From positions 248,001 to 312,000 of the forward strand of contig JANSXY010000001.1 in assembly GCA_024742695.1 (NCBI GenBank): 64,000 nt of DNA, written 5' to 3'. Source of the stretch: Paracoccaceae bacterium (lineage in GTDB: Bacteria; Pseudomonadota; Alphaproteobacteria; Rhodobacterales; Rhodobacteraceae). Positions 1 through 8,985 of this stretch are shown piece after piece. How positions within the stretch are numbered: position 1 is the first letter of the stretch; every line of letters begins with the position of its first letter. The translations under genes and the position numbers were made by a program. The notes under the pieces were generated by a model that saw nothing but the letters and a program-made list of their open reading frames with translations, made no database searches and was not told the DNA's origin.

Positions 1-814
1 CTATGTCGTGAAGGATCCCGACAGCAATGCGGCCGCGATCATCGATTCGGTGCTGGATTTCGACTATGCCTCGGGCCGCACCGATACCCGGTCCGCCGAC
101 GAGGTCATCGCCCATGTCAGGGCCGAGGGGCTGGATATCCGGTGGGTTCTGGAAACCCATGTTCATGCCGACCACCTGTCGGCCGCGCCCTACCTGCAAC
201 AGCGCGTCGGCGGCAAGATCGGCATCGGCGAGAAGATCACGGTGGTCCAGAACACCTTCGGCAAGGTGTTCAACGAGGGCACGGAGTTCCAGCGCGACGG
301 CAGCCAGTTCGACCGGCTGTTCGTCGAGGGTGACACCTTCGAGATCGGCGGCCTCAAGGGCCGGGTGCTGCACACGCCGGGCCACACCCCGGCCTGCCTG
401 ACCTACGTGATCGAGGATGCCGCCTTCGTCGGCGACACGCTGTTCATGCCCGATTTCGGCACCGCGCGCTGCGACTTTCCCGGCGGTTCGGCCGAGGCGC
501 TGTATCGCTCGATCCAGAAGATCCTGGCCCTGCCGGACGAAACCCGCGTCTTCGTCGGCCATGACTACAAGGCCCCGGGCCGCGACACCTACGCCTGGGA
601 AACCACGGTGGGCGAACAGAAGGCGCTCAACGTCCATGTCGGGGCCGGCAAGCCGATGGAGGATTTCGTGCGGATGCGGACCGAACGCGACGCGACGCTG
701 GCGATGCCGCGGCTGATCATCCCGTCCTTGCAGGTCAACATGCGCGCGGGCCAGATGCCGCCGGCCGAAGACAACGGCAAGACCTATCTCAAGGTGCCCG
801 TCAACGGGCTGTGA
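1..814 (+). CDS. MBL-fold hydrolase, persulfide/sulfur dioxygenase-like (5' end outside window)
   Basis: The reading frame is open to the left edge (codons for Y-V precede the first possible GTG at 8), so the N-terminus is missing. The visible part has the metallo-beta-lactamase metal motif HVHADH about 51 residues after that GTG, then GHTPAC, GDTLF and VGHDYK, which supply the later His and Asp ligands. The spacing and the mono-domain layout fit the ETHE1/Blh-type sulfur dioxygenases, which oxidise glutathione persulfide to sulfite in the cytoplasm; this family assignment is inference from motifs. The next gene is a SulP anion transporter, which fits export of the sulfite or sulfate formed. 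A GC hairpin with a short T-run follows the stop, so the two genes may be separate or attenuated units. A glyoxalase II-type hydrolase is the main alternative. Confidence 0.75.
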   Translation, partial: YVVKDPDSNAAAIIDSVLDFDYASGRTDTRSADEVIAHVRAEGLDIRWVLETHVHADHLSAAPYLQQRVGGKIGIGEKITVVQNTFGKVFNEGTEFQRDGSQFDRLFVEGDTFEIGGLKGRVLHTPGHTPACLTYVIEDAAFVGDTLFMPDFGTARCDFPGGSAEALYRSIQKILALPDETRVFVGHDYKAPGRDTYAWETTVGEQKALNVHVGAGKPMEDFVRMRTERDATLAMPRLIIPSLQVNMRAGQMPPAEDNGKTYLKVPVNGL

Positions 815-859
815 GCGAGGTGCGCAGGAACCTCCCCGTCGGCCGTCAGGCCGGCGACT

Positions 860-885
860 GGGGCGGCCCGCGGGCCGCCCCATTT
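860..885 (+). terminator. Hairpin terminator after the MBL-fold gene
   Basis: A perfect 22-base GC palindrome at 860-881 is followed by ATTTTCT. It lies between the MBL hydrolase stop and the SulP start, so it could end the first transcript or partly attenuate read-through into the transporter gene. Confidence 0.65.
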
Positions 886-905
886 TCTAGGAAAGGCAAG
901 CCGGA

Positions 906-2663
906 ATGCGGCGTTACTTCCCGATCCTCGACTGGGGCCGCAGCTATGGCCGCGAGACGCTGACCAATGACATGATCGCGGCGGTGATCGTCACGATCAT
1001 GCTGATCCCGCAGTCGCTGGCCTATGCGCTGCTGGCCGGCCTGCCCGCCGAGGTCGGGCTCTACGCTTCGATCGCGCCGCTTCTGGTCTATGCCGTGCTG
1101 GGCACCTCGCGGGCGCTCGCCGTCGGGCCGGTGGCGGTGGCCAGCCTGATGACCGCCGCCGCCGTGGGCGAACTGGCTGCGCAGGGCACGCCGGAGTACC
1201 TTGGCGCGGCGATCGCGCTGGCCTTCCTGTCGGGGGTGATGCTGCTGGCGATGGGGTTCCTTCGGCTGGGCTTCCTGGCCGCCTTTCTCAGCCATCCGGT
1301 GATCTCGGGCTTCATCAGCGCCTCCGGCCTGATCATCGCGGCCAGCCAGCTCAAGCATATTCTCGGGGTGCCCGCCTCGGGCCATACCCTGATCGAGATC
1401 CTCGGCGGCCTGTTCGCCGGGCTTGACCAGGTCAACCTGCCGACCCTGGCGATCGGGCTGGCGGCCACCGGGTTCCTCTACTGGTCGCGCGGCGGGCTGA
1501 AACGCTACCTGGCGAATCGCGGGGTACCGGCCCGGCGCGCGGGGCTTCTGTCGCGGACCGCGCCGGTGGTGGCCGTTGCCGCCACCGTGCTCGTCACATG
1601 GCTGTTCGGGCTGGAGGCGGCGGGCGTGGCGATCGTGGGCGACGTGCCCAGCGGCCTGCCCACGCCCGCGCTGCCGCCGTTCGACCTGACGCTCTGGGCC
1701 CAGATCGCGGTTCCGGCGCTTCTGATCACCATCGTCGGCTATGTCGAGACCGTCTCGGTCGCGCAGACGCTGGCGGCCAAGCGCCGCCAGCGGATCGACC
1801 CGGACCAGGAGCTGATCGCGCTTGGCGGCGCCAACCTCGGCTCGGCGTTTTCAGGCGGTTTCCCGGTGACCGGCGGCTTCGCCCGTTCGGTGGTGAACTT
1901 CGACGCGGGCGCCGAAACGCCGGCGGCGGGCGCCTTCACCGCCGTCGGCATGGCGCTGGCGACCCTCTACCTCACGCCGCTGCTGCATTACCTGCCCAAG
2001 GCCACGCTGGCCGCCACGATCATCGTCGCGGTGCTCAGCCTCGTCGATCTGGGCGCGCTGCGGCGGACCTGGGCGTTTTCCCGCGCCGATGCCGCGGCGA
2101 TGGCCGCCACCATCCTCGTCACCCTCGCCGCGGGGGTGGAGGCCGGGATCGTCGCCGGTGTCGGCCTGTCGCTTTTCCTGCATCTCTATCGCACCTCGCG
2201 CCCGCATGTCGCGATCGTCGGCCAGGTTCCGGGGACCGAGCATTTCCGCAACATCGACCGCCACGCCGTTGTCACCGCGCCCGATGTCGTGACGATCCGG
2301 ATCGACGAAAGCCTGTACTTCCCGAACGCCCGCTTTCTCGAGGATACGGTGCAGGCCCAGGTCGGCGCCAATCCCCGCCTGCGGCACGTGGTGCTGATGT
2401 GTTCGGCCGTGAACGATATCGACGCCTCGGCGCTGGAAAGCCTTGAGACGATCAATCAGCGCCTGTCGGACGCCGGCGTCACGCTGCACCTGAGCGAGGT
2501 CAAGGGGCCGGTGATGGACCGGCTGAAGCGCAGCCATTTCCTGCACGACCTGACGGGCGGTGTCTTCCTTACGCAGTTCGACGCGATGCGCGCGCTGGCC
2601 CCCGACCTGGCCTGCCGCACGCTGGCGGCGGGGAGGCGCGATCTGGCCCGCAACGGCGGCTGA
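906..2663 (+). CDS. SulP family inorganic anion transporter with STAS domain
   Basis: This 585-residue inner-membrane protein has the SulP architecture: an N-terminal block of about 12 hydrophobic segments (roughly residues 20-430) and a soluble C-terminal STAS domain (about 455-565). The conserved N-terminal stretch with IPQSLAYALLAGLP is typical of sulfate permeases. SulP proteins move sulfate, bicarbonate or other oxyanions by symport or exchange. The ATG at 906 is preceded by an AGGAAAGG-like ribosome site. Its place behind a persulfide-dioxygenase-like gene suggests a role with sulfur oxyanions, but bicarbonate or molybdate cannot be excluded from sequence. It converges with the next gene across an 8-base gap. 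Confidence 0.88.
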   Translation: MRRYFPILDWGRSYGRETLTNDMIAAVIVTIMLIPQSLAYALLAGLPAEVGLYASIAPLLVYAVLGTSRALAVGPVAVASLMTAAAVGELAAQGTPEYLGAAIALAFLSGVMLLAMGFLRLGFLAAFLSHPVISGFISASGLIIAASQLKHILGVPASGHTLIEILGGLFAGLDQVNLPTLAIGLAATGFLYWSRGGLKRYLANRGVPARRAGLLSRTAPVVAVAATVLVTWLFGLEAAGVAIVGDVPSGLPTPALPPFDLTLWAQIAVPALLITIVGYVETVSVAQTLAAKRRQRIDPDQELIALGGANLGSAFSGGFPVTGGFARSVVNFDAGAETPAAGAFTAVGMALATLYLTPLLHYLPKATLAATIIVAVLSLVDLGALRRTWAFSRADAAAMAATILVTLAAGVEAGIVAGVGLSLFLHLYRTSRPHVAIVGQVPGTEHFRNIDRHAVVTAPDVVTIRIDESLYFPNARFLEDTVQAQVGANPRLRHVVLMCSAVNDIDASALESLETINQRLSDAGVTLHLSEVKGPVMDRLKRSHFLHDLTGGVFLTQFDAMRALAPDLACRTLAAGRRDLARNGG

Positions 2664-2671
2664 GCCGCGCC

Positions 2672-3853
2672 TCAGACGATCCCGCGTTCGGCGAAGGGGC
2701 GGCCCTCCAGCACCCGCTCGACGCCCAGTGGCGACAGGTCGAGGCTGCGCCAGCCGCCGTGGACGATGATCTCTGCCAGTCCGCGCCCCACCGCCGGGGC
2801 CTGCTGCAACCCATGCCCGGAAAACCCCGAGGCGACGAGCAGGTTCCGCCAACCGGGGTGCCGGCCGAGGATCGCGTTCTGGTCGAGCCGGTTGTAATCG
2901 TAGTGCCCCACCCACATCCGCAAGACCTTGACCGCGTCGAACCCCGGCGCGCGCGCGTAAAGCGCGGGCCAGATCGCGTCCTCGAACTGCGCGTGGTCGG
3001 GTTCGAAATCCATCGGGTCACAGGGCCCGTCGTCCAGCGGGACCGTGGCGGTGATCCAGTGGTCGTGTTCGGGCCGCAGGTAGTAGCCTTGAAAGTCGAT
3101 CATCAGCGGCGCGCCGGGGTGCCGGGCGTTCGGCGCGTCGATCAGAAAGACCGTGCGCTTGCGGGGTTCTACCGGCCAGTCCTCGCCCACAAGCCGAAGC
3201 AGTCCGGCGGCCGCCGTGCCGGCGCAAAGGACCACTTCGGCGGCCTCCAGACTCGCGCCAGAGGCGAGTTTCACCGCCGCGATCCGGTCGCCCGAACGAT
3301 CCATCCCGACGACCCGGTCGGCCACGAACTCGGCCCCCGCCGCCCGCGCGGCGGCCCTCAAACCGCCGAGGAATCCCATGTTGTCGAACCAGCCCTCGTC
3401 GCGCGGGCCGTAACTGCCCGCGACCACGTCGTCGAGCGCGAGCCAGGGGAAGCGACGTGCCAGCGCGGCCCGTTCCAGCACCTCCGTCGCGGCGCCAAGT
3501 CCTTGCTGCATCGCGGCAATCTCCCGCGCCGTGGCGGCCCCTTCGGCGGTTCCCGCCAGGAAGAGATAGCCATTCTCGGTCAGCCCAAGGTCGGCGACAC
3601 CGCCGTCCGGGCCGGTCCAGTGCGAAAAGTTCTTAATGAAATCAATCCCGAACCTGCTGATTTGCACGTTGACGGGGTTGGAGAACTGCGACCGGATCGA
3701 AGCGACGGACAATGCAGTTGCAGCATGGGCATAGGTCGGGTCCGGTTCCACCACCCGCACCCGCATCCCCGGCGCCAGCCGGGTCAGCCAGAACGCGACG
3801 GAGGCACCCATGATCGCCCCGCCGATCACCACCACGTCGATCCGATCGCCCAT
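2672..3853 (-). CDS. FAD-dependent oxidoreductase, DAO/sarcosine oxidase-like family
   Basis: The protein is about 393 residues and begins with a Rossmann FAD-binding fold, with a glycine-rich IGGAIMGASVAFWL segment at about residues 8-21 and an acidic residue at the end of the second strand (VVEPD). Later segments resemble the D-amino-acid oxidase superfamily (GFSGHGLQQAPAVGRGLAE near the C-terminus). Such enzymes oxidise secondary or tertiary amines or amino acids, passing electrons to oxygen or a quinone; the substrate cannot be read here. The frame runs upstream to 4207, but the ATG at 3853 starts the Rossmann fold directly and the added upstream residues look non-coding. It stands alone downstream of the tsf terminator. 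Confidence 0.8.
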   Translation of the reverse strand: MGDRIDVVVIGGAIMGASVAFWLTRLAPGMRVRVVEPDPTYAHAATALSVASIRSQFSNPVNVQISRFGIDFIKNFSHWTGPDGGVADLGLTENGYLFLAGTAEGAATAREIAAMQQGLGAATEVLERAALARRFPWLALDDVVAGSYGPRDEGWFDNMGFLGGLRAAARAAGAEFVADRVVGMDRSGDRIAAVKLASGASLEAAEVVLCAGTAAAGLLRLVGEDWPVEPRKRTVFLIDAPNARHPGAPLMIDFQGYYLRPEHDHWITATVPLDDGPCDPMDFEPDHAQFEDAIWPALYARAPGFDAVKVLRMWVGHYDYNRLDQNAILGRHPGWRNLLVASGFSGHGLQQAPAVGRGLAEIIVHGGWRSLDLSPLGVERVLEGRPFAERGIV

Positions 3854-4279
3854 CCAAGGCCTCCCCTGCCCGATTCCGGTTCTACCACGACCGGCGGCGG
3901 GGGGAAGCGGGACGCATCGGCGGTTCGGGTGATTTGGCATCCCCGATCCGGTAGAACACGATACATCCGTTCGTCTGTAGGTTGAATCTGTCCGAAAGTT
4001 TGTGGATAAGGACGCCTTGTCGTGAAAACGCCCTTGTGTCCGCGGAAATGAAAGGCAAGTTGGCCACGTTCCATGAGTGGTGGTCTTTGGACCAGGAACA
4101 TCGGCGAAGATCAGCTCGGGGTTTTTCCGGGGGTCTGCGTCGGAAGGCCGGGATGCCGGTGCCGCTCCGGGCCGGTGCATTTCCGCCGGTCTGGCGGCCG
4201 CTGCCACGCCCTTGCGAGGGCCGGCTCCCGGCCCTGCTCGCCGCCTTCGCTTCTGGCTTCAGGGCCTTTGGCGAACATG
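3854..4279. other. Intergenic region with no recognisable gene; one perfect DnaA-box match
   Basis: This stretch lies between the oxidoreductase start and the tsf terminator. Reading frames in it have no recognisable domain and look like noise. At 4001-4009 it carries TGTGGATAA, the reverse complement of the consensus DnaA box TTATCCACA. Only one box is seen, with no AT-rich unwinding region and no origin-associated genes. A short palindrome TGGTC-TTTG-GACCA lies at about 4080-4093. Confidence 0.5.
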
Positions 4280-4317
4280 AAAAAACGGCGCAGGCCTGTC
4301 CGGGCCCGCGCCGTTTT
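4280..4317 (-). terminator. Rho-independent terminator of rpsB-tsf
   Basis: The stem pairs AAAACGGCGC-A-GGCC with GGCC-C-GCGCCGTTTT around a short loop (4282-4316), with one mismatch. The minus-strand transcript ends in a run of T (A-run at 4280-4285), so it terminates tsf. The T-run on the other side makes it possibly bidirectional. Confidence 0.85.
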
Positions 4318-4339
4318 GCCGTTCAGGATCGCGGGGTGC

Positions 4340-5215
4340 TCAGCCGCCCAGGGTCTTGGCGACCTCGGCCGCGAAATCCTCTTCCTTCTTCTCGATCCCC
4401 TCGCCGACGGCGACGCGGACATAGCCGGTGATCTCGGCGCCGGCCTCTTTCGCGGCCTCGGCCACCGTCACGTCGGGGTTGATCACGAATTTCTGGCCCA
4501 GCAGCGTGACTTCCTCGAGGAACTTCTTCAGCCGGCCGACGATCATCTTCTCGATCACCGCGTCGGGCTTGCCCGATTCGCGCGCCTGCTCGGTCAGCAC
4601 GGCCCGCTCCCGCTCCAGCAGCGCCGGGTCGAGATCGGCCTCGCCCAGAGAGGCGGGCGAGGTCGCCGCGACATGCATGGCAACCTGCCGGCCGAAGGCC
4701 GCGTCGCCGCCCTTCAGCGCCACCAGGACGCCGATCTTGCCCATGCCGTCGGCCGCGGCGTTGTGCACGTAGGAAACGACGGTGTCGCCTTCCAGCCGGG
4801 CCATGCGGCGCAGGGTCATGTTCTCGCCGATCTTGGCGATCGCGTCGGTCAGAACCTCCGACACCGGCTTGCCGCCGACCGGGGCGGCGTTCAGCGCGTC
4901 GAGATCGGCGGCGCCAAGCGCGGCATCGGTAATGCCCCGCACCATCGCCTGGAACTCCTCGTTCTTGGCGACGAAATCGGTTTCAGAGTTGACCTCGACC
5001 GCGACGCCCACGCCATCGGCCACGGCGACGCCGACAAGGCCCTCGGCCGCGACGCGGCCGGATTTCTTGGCGGCCTTGGCCAGGCCCTTGGTGCGCAGCC
5101 AGTCGACGGCGGCATCCATGTCGCCGCCGGTTTCGGTCAGCGCCTTCTTGGCGTCCATCATGCCCGCGCCGGTCTGGTCGCGCAGGTCCTTCACCATCTG
5201 TGCGGTGATAGCCAT
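4340..5215 (-). CDS. tsf: Translation elongation factor Ts
   Basis: EF-Ts is the nucleotide exchange factor that releases GDP from EF-Tu in the cytoplasm. The 291 residues begin with the UBA-like N-terminal domain ([18 protein letters not shown]), followed by the diagnostic [10 protein letters not shown] motif that contacts EF-Tu at about residues 79-88, then the dimerisation subdomains. Length fits the family (about 280-310). It lies 75 bases downstream of rpsB on the same strand, the classical rpsB-tsf operon, and is followed by a strong terminator. The ATG at 5215 follows GGAGAGCCCC in the transcript. Confidence 0.97.
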   Translation of the reverse strand: MAITAQMVKDLRDQTGAGMMDAKKALTETGGDMDAAVDWLRTKGLAKAAKKSGRVAAEGLVGVAVADGVGVAVEVNSETDFVAKNEEFQAMVRGITDAALGAADLDALNAAPVGGKPVSEVLTDAIAKIGENMTLRRMARLEGDTVVSYVHNAAADGMGKIGVLVALKGGDAAFGRQVAMHVAATSPASLGEADLDPALLERERAVLTEQARESGKPDAVIEKMIVGRLKKFLEEVTLLGQKFVINPDVTVAEAAKEAGAEITGYVRVAVGEGIEKKEEDFAAEVAKTLGG

Positions 5216-5245
5216 CTGGGGCTCTCCTCAATTCTCGAAAGGGGT

Positions 5246-5268
5246 CGGGCGGGGAGTATCCCCGCCCG
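5246..5268 (-). other. Intercistronic hairpin between rpsB and tsf
   Basis: A perfect 10-base stem (CGGGCGGGGA / TCCCCGCCCG) closes a 3-base loop. There is no T-run, so it is unlikely to be a full terminator. It may act as an mRNA processing or stability element that sets the rpsB:tsf ratio, which is inference. Confidence 0.55.
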
Positions 5269-5290
5269 GTGACGTTCCCGTGACGGGGCC

Positions 5291-6061
5291 TCAGGCCTCG
5301 TCGGCGGTCTCGGCCAGCGCCTCTTCCTCGACGCCGGCCTCCAGCGCGCCGAGATCGACGCCGGCGGCGCCCATCTGCGCGGTCATCCCGTCCAGCGCAG
5401 CGCGCGCCACGAGGTCGCAGTACAGCGAGATCGCACGGGCGGCATCGTCATTGCCGGGAATGATGTAGTCCACGCCATCGGGCGAGCAGTTGGTGTCGAC
5501 GACGGCGACGACCGGGATGCCAAGCTTCCGGGCTTCGAGGATCGCAAGGTCTTCCTTGCCCACGTCGATCACGAACAGCAGGTCCGGCAGGCCGCCCATT
5601 TCGCGGATCCCGCCCAGCGAGGCCTGCAGCTTGGCCTGCTCGCGCTCCATGCCAAGGCGTTCCTTCTTGGTCAGGCCCTCGGCGCCCTGCCCCATCGTCT
5701 CGTCGATCTGCTTGAGCCGCTGGATCGACTGCGACACGGTCTTCCAGTTGGTCAGCGTGCCGCCCAGCCAGCGGTGGTTCATGTAGTACTGGGCGCATTT
5801 CTCGGCCGCCTCGGCGATCGGCTTCTGCGCCTGCCGCTTGGTGCCGACGAACAGGATGCGGCCACCCTTGGCCACCGTCTCGCGGATCACGTTCAGCGCG
5901 GCGTCCAGCATCGGCACCGTCTGGGTCAGGTCGATGATGTGGATGCCGTTGCGGTCGCCGTAGATGTACTCGCCCATCCGCGGGTTCCAGCGCTGCGTCT
6001 GGTGACCGAAGTGAACGCCAGCTTCCAGAAGCTGACGCAGATTGAAGTCGGGAAGCGCCAT
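5291..6061 (-). CDS. rpsB: 30S ribosomal protein S2
   Basis: S2 is an essential small-subunit protein needed for S1 binding. The 256-residue product has the family start ([19 protein letters not shown]), the internal [12 protein letters not shown] segment and the GNDDAARAI motif near the C-terminus, followed by the acidic tail seen in alphaproteobacterial S2 proteins. It is the first gene of rpsB-tsf. The leader from the predicted promoter is about 110 bases, long enough for the autogenous control known for rpsB leaders in other bacteria, although I cannot identify a specific S2 site. Confidence 0.97.
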   Translation of the reverse strand: MALPDFNLRQLLEAGVHFGHQTQRWNPRMGEYIYGDRNGIHIIDLTQTVPMLDAALNVIRETVAKGGRILFVGTKRQAQKPIAEAAEKCAQYYMNHRWLGGTLTNWKTVSQSIQRLKQIDETMGQGAEGLTKKERLGMEREQAKLQASLGGIREMGGLPDLLFVIDVGKEDLAILEARKLGIPVVAVVDTNCSPDGVDYIIPGNDDAARAISLYCDLVARAALDGMTAQMGAAGVDLGALEAGVEEEALAETADEA

Positions 6062-6176
6062 ATCAGTTCCTTTCCGGTTTCGCGCCTCGGCGGGGCATCA
6101 GGGATCGCTCCCAACCGGCGGACCCGCGAGGATGTCTCCCCCGCAAGGCCCAAGCCCCGCCTGTGAAGTGGCGCGC

Positions 6177-6204
6177 GTCTAGCGCGGGACGCGAGGGATT
6201 GCAA
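6177..6204 (-). promoter_or_regulatory. Likely housekeeping promoter of rpsB-tsf
   Basis: On the minus strand TTGCAA (6199-6204) and CTAGAC (6177-6182) are separated by 16 bases, about 115 bases before the rpsB start. A CTTG -35 and GCTAGA -10 pattern is common for strong sigma-70 promoters in GC-rich alphaproteobacteria. Confidence 0.5.
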
Positions 6205-6261
6205 GCCTGTACGGGCAAGCCGCGCCGCGGGCCCCGACGATTTCGTGGCGGAGCGCGCGGA

Positions 6262-6942
6262 TCACTCCAGTTCGGCCAGCCAGTGCGCCACCGGCGCAAG
6301 CGTTGCGGCGATCCCGGCCAGCAGGTCGGGCGCCGCCGGCCCGAACAGGTCGTCGGGCATCGGCCGGGGCGACGGGGTCCGCAGCACGAAATGCCTGCGG
6401 CGCAGCAGATGCTCCCAGTCGCCCGCCGCCGTGAAGCCGCGCGGCAGCCGCGCGAGGTCGGGCGGATCGAAGGCGCAGCCCAGCCCCTCGGCGGCCGCGA
6501 TGTGGCGCAGCAGCGCGCCGCGCGCCGACGCGTCGCACAGCGCCGCCCGGTAGGCCGCCAGCCGCGCGGGCGGCATCGCCCATTCGCCCACGCCGTAGTC
6601 GAACCCCTCCGGTCCGATCACCAGGTGCACCGCCGGCCGCTTGCCGACCGGCTCGCCGGCGGCGAGGACCAGGTGCATCCGGGCATGGAACGGGCGCTTG
6701 TCGGCCGAGAACCGCGTGTCGCGGTGCAGCCGGCGCAGGCTGCCGTCGATCTTCGGGACGACGGTGAGGCCGATATCGGCTGCCGGGATCACCAGCGCCC
6801 GCGCCAGCGCGATCCCGGCTGCCTTCCAGTCGCGGTCGTAATCCGCGCGATGGGCGGCCATCCAGTCGCGGTCGTTATGCGCGGCCAGCGCCGCCAGGAA
6901 CCCGATCGTGGCCCTCGGCAGGCCGGCATAGGCATCACTCAT
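6262..6942 (-). CDS. DUF2461 (TIGR02453) family protein
   Basis: The 226-residue soluble protein carries the DUF2461 signature: an early FLAALAAHNDRDWMAAHRADYD segment, KIDGSLRRLHRDTRFSADKRPFH at about residues 60-85, and a C-terminal HFVLRTPSP segment. The family is widespread in bacteria and its biochemical role is unknown. I chose the ATG at 6942 because GGAG lies seven bases upstream; the frame also has a GTG at 6957. It lies upstream of the rpsB promoter on the same strand and is divergent from psuK. Confidence 0.82.
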   Translation of the reverse strand: MSDAYAGLPRATIGFLAALAAHNDRDWMAAHRADYDRDWKAAGIALARALVIPAADIGLTVVPKIDGSLRRLHRDTRFSADKRPFHARMHLVLAAGEPVGKRPAVHLVIGPEGFDYGVGEWAMPPARLAAYRAALCDASARGALLRHIAAAEGLGCAFDPPDLARLPRGFTAAGDWEHLLRRRHFVLRTPSPRPMPDDLFGPAAPDLLAGIAATLAPVAHWLAELE

Positions 6943-7043
6943 CACGCATCTCCACACCCCTGGTCGTCAGACTGCGCCGGACCACGCGCGGTATCAAGCC
7001 CGCGGGGGCTTGCCGGGGCGCATGCCGCCAGCTAGCACGGGCC

Positions 7044-7952
7044 ATGGTATCCGCGCCCGACATCCTGTGCATCGGTTCGGTCCTTTGGGACATCATCGGA
7101 CGCAGCCCGCAGCCGATGCCGCATGGCGCCGACCGGCCGGGCCGGATCACCCGGCTGCCGGGCGGGGTGGCGATGAACATCGCGATGGCGCTGGCCCGGC
7201 TGGGGCTGCGCCCGGCGCTCCTGACCGCGATCGGCCGCGACGCCGAGGGCGAGGATCTGCTCGCCGCCTGCGCGGCGCTGGGGCTCGACACCGGCCATGT
7301 CCACCGGCCCGAGGGGCTGGCGACCGATCGCTACATGGCGGTGGAAGCCGCCGGCGGGCTGATCGCGGCGATCGCCGACGCGCATACGCTGGAGGCCGCC
7401 GGCGCGGCCATCCTCGCGCCGATGGCGGACGGGCGGCTGGGCAGCGCCGCGCGGCCCTGGGCGGGGCCGGTCGCGCTGGACGGCAACCTCACCGCGGCGC
7501 TTCTGGCCGAGATCGCCACCTCGCCGCTGTTCGCCGGCGCCGATCTGCGGGTCGCGCCGGCCTCGCCGGGCAAGGCGGAGCGGCTGGAACCGCTGCTCGG
7601 GCATGCCGGGGCGACGCTGTATCTCAATCTCGAAGAGGCCTCGATCCTGTGCGGCCGGCCCTGTGCCGGCGCGCCCGAGGCCGCGGCCCGGCTGGTCGCG
7701 GCGGGGGCGCGGCGCGTCCTGGTCACCGATGGCGCGGGCCCTGCCGCCGACGGGCTGGCCGGTGACGGGGTCGTGGTGGCCGCGCCGCCGGCGGTGACCG
7801 CCGTGCGGGTGACCGGGGCCGGCGATACCTTCATGGCCGCGCACCTTGCCGCCGATCTGGCCGGCGCGGATCGCGCCGCGGCTCTCGAACGCGGGCTGGC
7901 GGCGGCGGCCGAACACGTCGGCGGCGGCGCCCCGAAAGTGGCCGCGACATGA
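7044..7952 (+). CDS. psuK: PfkB-family carbohydrate kinase, probable pseudouridine kinase
   Basis: The 302-residue protein is a ribokinase-like (PfkB) sugar kinase: an N-terminal ILCIGSVLWDIIGR segment with a GG-type motif (RLPGGVAMNIAMALARLG), and the C-terminal catalytic motif VTGAGDTFMAAHLA with the Asp base at about residues 255-265. Pseudouridine kinase phosphorylates pseudouridine to its 5'-phosphate. The specificity is inferred from the gene 46 bases downstream, a clear pseudouridine-5'-phosphate glycosidase. No pseudouridine transporter is seen nearby, so the pair may salvage pseudouridine released inside the cell or imported by a distant system. Confidence 0.83.
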   Translation: MVSAPDILCIGSVLWDIIGRSPQPMPHGADRPGRITRLPGGVAMNIAMALARLGLRPALLTAIGRDAEGEDLLAACAALGLDTGHVHRPEGLATDRYMAVEAAGGLIAAIADAHTLEAAGAAILAPMADGRLGSAARPWAGPVALDGNLTAALLAEIATSPLFAGADLRVAPASPGKAERLEPLLGHAGATLYLNLEEASILCGRPCAGAPEAAARLVAAGARRVLVTDGAGPAADGLAGDGVVVAAPPAVTAVRVTGAGDTFMAAHLAADLAGADRAAALERGLAAAAEHVGGGAPKVAAT

Positions 7953-7998
7953 CCGGTTTTCGAACTGAACCCAGCGTCCTGGTACGGGGATTGCAGCG

Positions 7999-8937
7999 AT
8001 GAACCAGCGTGACCTACCGCTCGCCTTCACAGCCGAAGTCGCGGAGGCCCTGGCCGGGGGCCGGCCTGTCGTCGCGCTGGAATCGACGATCATCACCCAT
8101 GGCATGCCCTGGCCACGGAACGCCGAAACCGCCCGCGCGGTCGAGGCCGAGGTACGGGACGGCGGTGCGGTGCCGGCCACCATTGCCGTCATGGACGGCG
8201 CGGTCCGCGTGGGCCTCGCGCCGGACGAACTGGATCGGCTCGCCCGCGAGACCGGCGTGATGAAACTTTCCAGCGCCGATCTCGCCGCCTGCCTCGTGAC
8301 CGGCCGCACCGGGGCCACGACGGTCGCCGCGACGATGATCTGCGCGCATCTCGCCGGGATCGAGGTGTTCGCGACCGGCGGGATCGGCGGTGTCCACCGC
8401 GGGGCCGAGACCAGCTTCGACATCTCCGCCGATCTTCGGGAACTCGCGCGCAGCCCGGTTACCGTGGTCGCGGCGGGCGCCAAGGCGATCCTCGACCTGC
8501 CGAAGACCCTCGAGGTTCTGGAAACCCTCGGCGTGCCGGTGATCGCCTTCGGACAATCGGCCTTCCCGGCCTTCTGGTCGCGCGACTCGGGCCTCGCCGC
8601 GCCGCTTCGGATGGACGATCCGGCCGAGATCGCGGCCGCGCACCGGATGCGCGCCCGGCTTGGCCTTGGCGGCGGCCAACTGGTCGCGAACCCGATCCCG
8701 GCGGAGGCGGAGATCCCCGCAAGCATCATCGGCCCGGCGATCGAGTCGGCGCTGGCCGAGGCGCAGGCGGCGGGGATCGCGGCCAAGCAGGTCACGCCCT
8801 TCCTGCTGGGCCGGGTTCTCGATCTGACAAAGGGCCGGTCGCTTGCGGCCAATATCGCCCTCGTACGTGCAAATGCCCGACTCGCCGCAAGAATTTCCGT
8901 CGAACTGGCCCGGCATCGGCCGGTCGACCCGTTGTGA
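7999..8937 (+). CDS. psuG: Pseudouridine-5'-phosphate glycosidase
   Basis: PsuG cleaves the C-C glycosidic bond of pseudouridine 5'-phosphate into uracil and ribose 5-phosphate. The 312-residue length matches the family, as do VALESTIITHGMPWP near residue 30, TGGIGGVHRGAE near 125 and VVAAGAKAILDLPKTLEVLETLGVPV-type sequence near 155-180. It follows psuK on the same strand with a 46-base gap, giving a two-step catabolic unit. The ATG at 7999 is the only start close to the conserved N-terminus. Confidence 0.93.
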   Translation: MNQRDLPLAFTAEVAEALAGGRPVVALESTIITHGMPWPRNAETARAVEAEVRDGGAVPATIAVMDGAVRVGLAPDELDRLARETGVMKLSSADLAACLVTGRTGATTVAATMICAHLAGIEVFATGGIGGVHRGAETSFDISADLRELARSPVTVVAAGAKAILDLPKTLEVLETLGVPVIAFGQSAFPAFWSRDSGLAAPLRMDDPAEIAAAHRMRARLGLGGGQLVANPIPAEAEIPASIIGPAIESALAEAQAAGIAAKQVTPFLLGRVLDLTKGRSLAANIALVRANARLAARISVELARHRPVDPL

Positions 8938-8985
8938 GCCTGCCGGAAAGCGCCTACATTCCGCGAGTCCTCCCCGGAGCCGCAC

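Noticed and set aside
4001-4009. The DnaA box as part of a replication origin.
   Set aside because: Only one box, no AT-rich unwinding element, and no dnaA, parAB, hemE or rep genes nearby.
3826-4207. N-terminal extension of the FAD oxidoreductase back to 4207.
   Set aside because: The added residues precede the Rossmann motif that should start the protein and have no homology; the ATG at 3853 is adequate.
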